Shown here: positions 59,633 to 64,000 of the stretch, piece after piece
How positions within the stretch are numbered: position 1 is the first letter of the stretch
How the letters are laid out: each line of letters starts with the position of its first letter
Assembly (NCBI RefSeq): GCF_000426245.1
Contig: NZ_AUEZ01000017.1
Span: 62,001 to 126,000, forward strand
Source of the DNA: Bradyrhizobium sp. Ai1a-2
GTDB taxonomy: Bacteria; Pseudomonadota; Alphaproteobacteria; Rhizobiales; Xanthobacteraceae
DNA length: 64,000 nucleotides
Direction of reading: 5' to 3'
The notes under the pieces: model-generated
The model's input: the letters and a program-made list of their open reading frames with translations, nothing else
Database searches by the model: none
What the model was told of the DNA's origin: nothing
Program-made: the position numbers and the translations under genes

Positions 59633-61669
59633 ATGCCCCGCGACCGCGACAAACACAACGACTCCCGCGGCCGGCGAGACCGGCCCCCCGGTAAGGGCCG
59701 TTCCGGCGTGGCCCGCGGGCCGGAAAAGAAGTTCGCCAAGCGCGGCTATGGGCGGGACCGGGACGAGGGTGAGAAGCGTTCGTTCGGCGGCAAGCGCGAG
59801 GATCGCCCATTCCGCCGCCGCGAGGAGGGCGATGCGCCGCGCCGGGAGTATGGCGACCGGCCGCGCTTCAAGCGCGACGACCGCCCGCGCGAGGATCGCG
59901 GCGAGCGCAGCTTCAAACCGCGCGGCGATCGTCCGAAGTTCGACCGCGACGATCGCGGTGGCGAAAAGCGCCCATACACCCCGCGCGCCAATCGCGATGA
60001 TGCCCGACCGGCCGGCCGCTTCTCGGACCGGAAGTTCGACGACAGGAAGCCTTACGCCTCGCGCGACCGCGACGGCGAGAAGCGACCCTTCCGCGAGCGC
60101 AGCGAGGGTCCCCGCGGCGAGCGATCGTTTGGCGAGCGTTCCGAGAGAAAATTTGGTGGCGACAAGAAATTCTCCCGTGGCGGGGATCGCAAGAGCGACC
60201 GCGGACCGCGCAAGGATTTCGGCGACCGTCCGCCGCGCGGCGAGTCCAAGCCGTGGGAGAAGCGCGACCGCAATTCCGATCGTCCGGAACGCAATTCTCG
60301 CGGCTCGCGCGATTTCGACCGGCCGAAGTTCGACAAGCCGCGCCATGACCGACCGCGCGACGATCGCGGCGGCGACGAGCGCCCTCGCTTTTCGCGCGCG
60401 CGCGACGACCGTCAGGAGGGCGATCGTCCATTCCGCGAGCGATCGAGATTCGATCGCCCCCGCGAGCGCGAGGATCGCAAGTTCGATCGTCCCCGCGAGC
60501 GTCCCGAAGGCCGCACCGACTGGCAGGAGCATCCGCGCAGCGAAGGGCGCTTCTCCGACCGTCCGCGCCGCGACAATGAGGATGACAGCAAGATATTCGC
60601 GAAGCGTCCGGCCTTCGGCGGCCGTGGCGCCTATCGCGAACGACCGGCGGATTTCGAGAGGCGTCCGCGCCCCGAACCGAAGCCGAAGAAATCCGGCGAG
60701 CGCATCGCAAAAGTGCTGGCGCGTGCCGGGCTCGCCTCGCGCCGCGACGCCGAGGAGATGGTCACGCAGGGCCGCGTCACCGTGAACGGCCGCGTCATCA
60801 ATTCGCCGGCGCTCGACGTCACCGCGAATGATGTGGTCGCCGTCGACGGCAAGCCGTTGCCGCCGCGTGAGCGGACGCGGCTGTTCATGTATCACAAGCC
60901 GCGCGGGCTGATGACGACGCATGACGATCCGGAGGGGCGTCCGACCGTGTTCGACAATCTGCCCGAAGGCCTGCCGCGGCTGATCAGCGTCGGCCGGCTC
61001 GATTTCAACACCGAGGGGCTCTTGCTGCTGACCAATGACGGCGGGCTCGCACGCGCGCTCGAATTGCCTGACACCGGCTGGCTCCGCCGCTATCGCGTCC
61101 GCGCCCATGGCGAGGTCACGCAGGCACAGCTCGACGAGTTGAAGAAGGGCGTCGAGGTCGAGGGCGTCAAATACGGCCCGATCGACGCGACGCTGGAGCG
61201 CGACCAGGGTTCGAACGTCTGGCTGGTGTTCGCGATCCGTGAGGGCAAGAACCGCGAGGTGCGCAACGTGATGGCGCATCTGGGCCTCGAGGTGAACCGC
61301 CTGATCCGGGTCTCCTACGGTCCGTTCCAGCTCGGCGAGCTCGAGGAGGGCAAGGTCGACGAGATCAAGACACGGGTGCTGCGCGAGCAGCTCGGCGAGA
61401 AGGTCGCCAAGCTTGCGGGCGCCGACTTCGCGCGGCCAGAGCACCATGCTGACGGCGACGACGATGCGCCAAGTGACCGGAAGCCGTCCAAGCCGGTGAG
61501 CAAGCGCGCCGTGATCGCCGACCGCAAGGGCCGTCGCGTGCTGGTGCAGCGCTCCGGCAGCGAGGAGGCGCGCGCCCGTAACGAGGAAGAGAATGCCGGC
61601 TACGGCCCGCCGCGCCGCGTCAAGCGCGCCTATCACGGCAAGCGGGATCTGAAGCCGAAGGACGAGTAG
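59633..61669 (+). CDS. RluB/RsuA-type pseudouridine synthase with long charged N-terminal extension
   Basis: A 678-residue protein. Residues about 350-410 are an S4 domain ('ERIAKVLARAGLASRRDAEEMVTQGRVTVNGRV') and 410-600 a pseudouridine synthase ('GRLDFNTEGLLLLTNDG' with catalytic Asp, 'REGKNREVRNVMAHLGLEVNRLIRVSYGPFQL'). Residues 1-345 are almost wholly Arg, Asp, Gly, Lys, Ser and Pro, in loosely repeated RDR/RPRDDR units, and must be disordered. It isomerises a uridine in 23S or 16S rRNA. The extension is much longer than in E. coli RluB. ATG 59633 is chosen. rsmD begins 8 bp after the stop. Confidence 0.9.
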   Translation: MPRDRDKHNDSRGRRDRPPGKGRSGVARGPEKKFAKRGYGRDRDEGEKRSFGGKREDRPFRRREEGDAPRREYGDRPRFKRDDRPREDRGERSFKPRGDRPKFDRDDRGGEKRPYTPRANRDDARPAGRFSDRKFDDRKPYASRDRDGEKRPFRERSEGPRGERSFGERSERKFGGDKKFSRGGDRKSDRGPRKDFGDRPPRGESKPWEKRDRNSDRPERNSRGSRDFDRPKFDKPRHDRPRDDRGGDERPRFSRARDDRQEGDRPFRERSRFDRPREREDRKFDRPRERPEGRTDWQEHPRSEGRFSDRPRRDNEDDSKIFAKRPAFGGRGAYRERPADFERRPRPEPKPKKSGERIAKVLARAGLASRRDAEEMVTQGRVTVNGRVINSPALDVTANDVVAVDGKPLPPRERTRLFMYHKPRGLMTTHDDPEGRPTVFDNLPEGLPRLISVGRLDFNTEGLLLLTNDGGLARALELPDTGWLRRYRVRAHGEVTQAQLDELKKGVEVEGVKYGPIDATLERDQGSNVWLVFAIREGKNREVRNVMAHLGLEVNRLIRVSYGPFQLGELEEGKVDEIKTRVLREQLGEKVAKLAGADFARPEHHADGDDDAPSDRKPSKPVSKRAVIADRKGRRVLVQRSGSEEARARNEEENAGYGPPRRVKRAYHGKRDLKPKDE

Positions 61670-61676
61670 CCAAGAG

Positions 61677-62237
61677 ATGCGGGTGGTCGGGGGACGATTG
61701 AAGGGCCGCAACCTGGCCGCGCCATCTTCGCGCGACATCCGCCCGACCGCGGACCGCCTCCGCGAGTCCGTGTTCAACATCCTCGTCCACGCCTATGACG
61801 ATCCGATTGAGGGCGCGCGCGTGCTCGATCTTTTCGCCGGCACCGGTGCGCTCGGCATCGAGGCGGTGTCGCGCGGGGCCAAGTTCGCGCTGTTCGTCGA
61901 CAACGGCGCGGAAGCCCGCGCGCTGTTGCGCAACAATGTCGAGTCGCTTGGCCTCGGCGGCGTGACAAAAGTGTTCCGCCGCGACGCCACCAATCTCGGC
62001 CCCGCACATCCGGTCGAGCCGTTCTCGCTGGTTTTCCTCGATCCGCCCTACGCCAAGGGGCTGGCGGAGAAGTCGCTGGCGTCCTTACGCGATGGTGCGT
62101 GGCTGACGCCCGGCGCGCTGCTCGTGGTGGAAGAGGCGAAGGCCGCTGCGTTCACAGCGCCCGAGGGATTTGAGGAATTGGAGCGCCGCGCGTACGACGA
62201 CACCGAGTTCGTGTTCTTGAAGAGCTTGAATTTGTAG
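61677..62237 (+). CDS. rsmD: 16S rRNA m2G966 methyltransferase RsmD
   Basis: A 186-residue class I AdoMet methyltransferase: 'RVVGGRLKGRNLAAP', 'RPTADRLRESVFNIL', the AdoMet loop 'VLDLFAGTGALGIEAVSRGA' and the catalytic 'FLDPPYAKGL' (DPPY). It methylates G966 of 16S rRNA and is co-transcribed with the pseudouridine synthase (8 bp apart). Its TAG stop is inside an R2 palindrome that starts at 62234. Confidence 0.95.
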   Translation: MRVVGGRLKGRNLAAPSSRDIRPTADRLRESVFNILVHAYDDPIEGARVLDLFAGTGALGIEAVSRGAKFALFVDNGAEARALLRNNVESLGLGGVTKVFRRDATNLGPAHPVEPFSLVFLDPPYAKGLAEKSLASLRDGAWLTPGALLVVEEAKAAAFTAPEGFEELERRAYDDTEFVFLKSLNL

Positions 62238-62318
62238 GATGGGTAGAGCGAAGCGAAATCCATCATTCGCGCCGTTCGCTCCATCGCGATGGGTTTCGCT
62301 GCGCTCTACCCATCCTAC
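62234..62318. repeat. palindromic repeat R2 supplying the rsmD stop
   Basis: GTAGGATGGGTAGAGCGAAG and GCGCTCTACCCATCCTAC arms, with GCGAAATCCATCA / GATGGGTTTCGC inside. Less perfect than the copy at 46801-46894. The rsmD TAG is its second to fourth bases. Confidence 0.85.
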
Positions 62319-62333
62319 CGCGTAGCGCGCGTC

Positions 62334-64000
62334 TCACCGCCGCCCGAACAGCTTCTCGATATCGGACAGCTTCAATTCCACATAGGTCGGCCGGCCGTGG
62401 TTGCATTGGCCGGAATTCGGTGTGTCTTCCATCTCGCGTAACAGCGCGTTCATCTCTTCCGGCTTGAGGCGGCGGCCGGCGCGCACCGAGCCGTGGCAGG
62501 CCATGGTGGCGGCGACATGCATCAGGCGCCGCTCGAGCGGCAGCGCCTCGTCCCATTCGGCCATGTGCTCGGCGAGATCGCGCAAGAGTCCGGCCGCATT
62601 GGCCTTGCCGAGCAGCGACGGCGTCTCGCGCACCGCGACCGCCCCGGGGCCGAAGGATTCGATCGCCAGCCCGTAAGTGGCAAGCTCCTCGGCGCGGTCC
62701 AGCAATTTCTCCACGGTGGATTCGTCGAGCTCCACGATCTCAGGAATCAGCAGGATCTGCCGCTGCACGCCATTCCTGGCCAGCGACGCCTTCAGCTTTT
62801 CATAGACGATGCGCTCATGGGCGGCGTGCTGATCCACCACGATGAGCCCGTCGCGGGTCTGCGAGACGATGTAGGTTTCGTGGATCTGCGTGCGCGCCGC
62901 GCCAAGCGGGCGATCGAGCAGGTCGGCCGACGGCTGCGCCTCGAAGCGGACGTCGGCGGTCGGCGCGCCGACGTCGAAGGCGGCTTGTCCAGGCTCCGCG
63001 AGCGCGCTCGTAGCCACGCCGTCGAATGAAGGCATCGGCCGCACCGGATAGGCCGGCGAGCGGCGCCAATCCCAATTGGTCGGCCGTGGGGCGACGAAGG
63101 AGGGACGGAAGGCGGAGAGTGCCGCGCCGTCGGTGTTGGCCGCGGTGCGCCGTCCCTCGCGCGCGAGCCCCTCTTTGAGTGCATGCACGATCAGGGCGCG
63201 GACCAGGCCGGCATTGCGGAAGCGCACCTCGGTCTTGGCCGGATGCACATTGGCGTCGACTTCCTGCGGCGCCAGCGTGACGAACAGCGCCACCACCGGA
63301 TGGCGGTCGCGCGGCAAATAGTCGGCATAGGCCGCGCGCACCGCGCCCAGGATCAGCTTGTCGCGCACCGGGCGGCCGTTGACGAACAGATACTGGCCGA
63401 GCGCGTTCGCCCGCGTCAGCGAGGGCGCGGCGGCAAAGCCTTCGACCACGACGCCTTCGCGCTCGGCGCGAACTTCGATGGCGCATCCGCGGAAATCGCT
63501 CCCCAGGATATCGCCGAGCCGCGTCAGCCGGCCGGGGGCGCCGGGCAGAGCCGCGGCCCAGGTGACCGGCGCACGCTCCTCGCCGGCGAGCGTGAAGGCG
63601 ATGTCGGGCCGCGCCATCGCGAGCCGCCGCACCACCTCGCGGATCGCTTCCGCCTCGGTGCGGTCGGTCTTGAGGAATTTCAGCCGCGCCGGCGTGGCAT
63701 AGAAGAGATCGCCGACCTCGACACGGGTGCCCTGGCCGAGCGCCGCGGGCATGACTTCGGACTTCACGCCGGCTTCGACCGAGAGCGACCAGGCATGCGG
63801 TTCGCTCGCGTGTCGCGTCACGATGTTGAGCCTTGCCACTGCGCCGATCGAGGGCAGCGCCTCGCCGCGGAACCCGAGCGTCCTGATCCGCAGCAGGTCC
63901 TCGTCATCGAGTTTCGACGTCGCATGGCGGTCGACCGACAGCGCAAGGTCGGCCCGCGTCATGCCGCCGCCGTCATCGGTGATCCCGATCCGCCGCCTTC
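62334..64000 (-). CDS. mutL: DNA mismatch repair protein MutL (5' end beyond window)
   Basis: The reverse frame runs off the right edge after about 555 codons; about 50 N-terminal residues (with the ATP-site Glu) are missing. 'GITDDGGGM', 'TLGFRGEALPSIGAVARL' and 'GTRVEVGDLFYATPARLKFL' are GHKL ATPase motifs. The C-terminal domain has the endonuclease-type DQHAAHER motif and 'ACHGSVRAG', with 'CNHGRPTYVEL' near the end. It acts with MutS in mismatch repair and nicks the new strand, as E. coli-type Dam/MutH is absent from most alphaproteobacteria. Confidence 0.93.
   Translation of the reverse strand, partial: RRRIGITDDGGGMTRADLALSVDRHATSKLDDEDLLRIRTLGFRGEALPSIGAVARLNIVTRHASEPHAWSLSVEAGVKSEVMPAALGQGTRVEVGDLFYATPARLKFLKTDRTEAEAIREVVRRLAMARPDIAFTLAGEERAPVTWAAALPGAPGRLTRLGDILGSDFRGCAIEVRAEREGVVVEGFAAAPSLTRANALGQYLFVNGRPVRDKLILGAVRAAYADYLPRDRHPVVALFVTLAPQEVDANVHPAKTEVRFRNAGLVRALIVHALKEGLAREGRRTAANTDGAALSAFRPSFVAPRPTNWDWRRSPAYPVRPMPSFDGVATSALAEPGQAAFDVGAPTADVRFEAQPSADLLDRPLGAARTQIHETYIVSQTRDGLIVVDQHAAHERIVYEKLKASLARNGVQRQILLIPEIVELDESTVEKLLDRAEELATYGLAIESFGPGAVAVRETPSLLGKANAAGLLRDLAEHMAEWDEALPLERRLMHVAATMACHGSVRAGRRLKPEEMNALLREMEDTPNSGQCNHGRPTYVELKLSDIEKLFGRR

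Noticed and set aside
59507..61780. A 757-codon reverse frame opposite the pseudouridine synthase
   Set aside because: It is antisense to S4 and synthase motifs; its length comes from the repetitive Arg/Asp codons and high third-position GC.

Overview
This is a GC-rich alphaproteobacterial chromosome segment, almost certainly Bradyrhizobium or a close relative. The evidence is the high third-position GC, the gene content (GlcDEF, HisZ/HisG, DUF2076, DUF2093, DUF4170, DUF1236 and DUF6101 proteins, a fluoroacetate dehalogenase that aligns without gaps to the Rhodopseudomonas palustris enzyme as I remember it) and the dense scatter of small palindromic intergenic repeats. I see no rRNA, tRNA, CRISPR array, prophage, insertion sequence or conjugative genes. 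The window reads as core chromosome.

Layout. 1-3 kb: end of a surface-polysaccharide cluster (glycosyltransferase, JmjC/cupin-like protein, CelD-type acetyltransferase) and a small zinc-ribbon protein. 3-8 kb: DUF5996 protein and a redox group (SDR, pirin, WrbA) divergent from a LysR regulator. 8-16 kb: orphan TctC-type binding protein, YbaK protein, L-2-haloacid dehalogenase overlapping a dienelactone-hydrolase-like protein, amidohydrolase, ribosomal protein L36, small exported proteins, an alpha/beta hydrolase with an odd C-terminal tail, and a cytochrome c. 16-28 kb: glcD, then a repeat and an inverted monooxygenase gene, then glcEF; histone H1-like protein, outer-membrane protein, HPP protein, an SbmA/BacA-like ABC transporter and lactate/glycolate permease LldP. 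28-33.5 kb: lineage-specific exported and small proteins, with a 920-bp gene-poor stretch. 33.6-35.9 kb: groES-groEL with a sigma70-type promoter and a CIRCE operator. 36-42 kb: lipoprotein, CheZ-like protein, L,D-transpeptidase, DUF2076 protein, a ChbG/HpnK deacetylase-GT2 pair. 42-47.5 kb: hisZ-hisG, rsmE, ubiA, DUF6101 protein. 47.7-53.5 kb: a tightly overlapping run pmbA, inositol-monophosphatase-like, DUF4170, DUF374 acyltransferase, and waaA fused in frame to lpxK. 53.7-64 kb: second dienelactone-hydrolase-like gene lacking its catalytic serine, xseA, purD, fluoroacetate dehalogenase, tadA, an RluB-type pseudouridine synthase with a long charged N-terminal extension, rsmD and the 3' part of mutL.

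How the genes fit together. GlcDEF would oxidise glycolate to glyoxylate and LldP could import lactate or glycolate. The 48-53 kb run is an envelope/lipid A module in which the two consecutive enzymes LpxK (makes lipid IVA) and WaaA (adds Kdo to it) are one reading frame. Two unrelated dehalogenases (HAD type and alpha/beta-hydrolase type) lie 47 kb apart.

Nineteen palindromic elements of at least eight sequence families (about 1.8 kb) sit between genes. Several supply the stop codon, or the last codons, of a neighbouring gene. I found no clearly new multi-gene system. The best leads are the WaaA-LpxK fusion, the stop-codon-donating repeats, the nucleophile-less hydrolase and the hydrolase with an antitoxin-like tail. 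All calls come from reading the sequence; no database search was possible.
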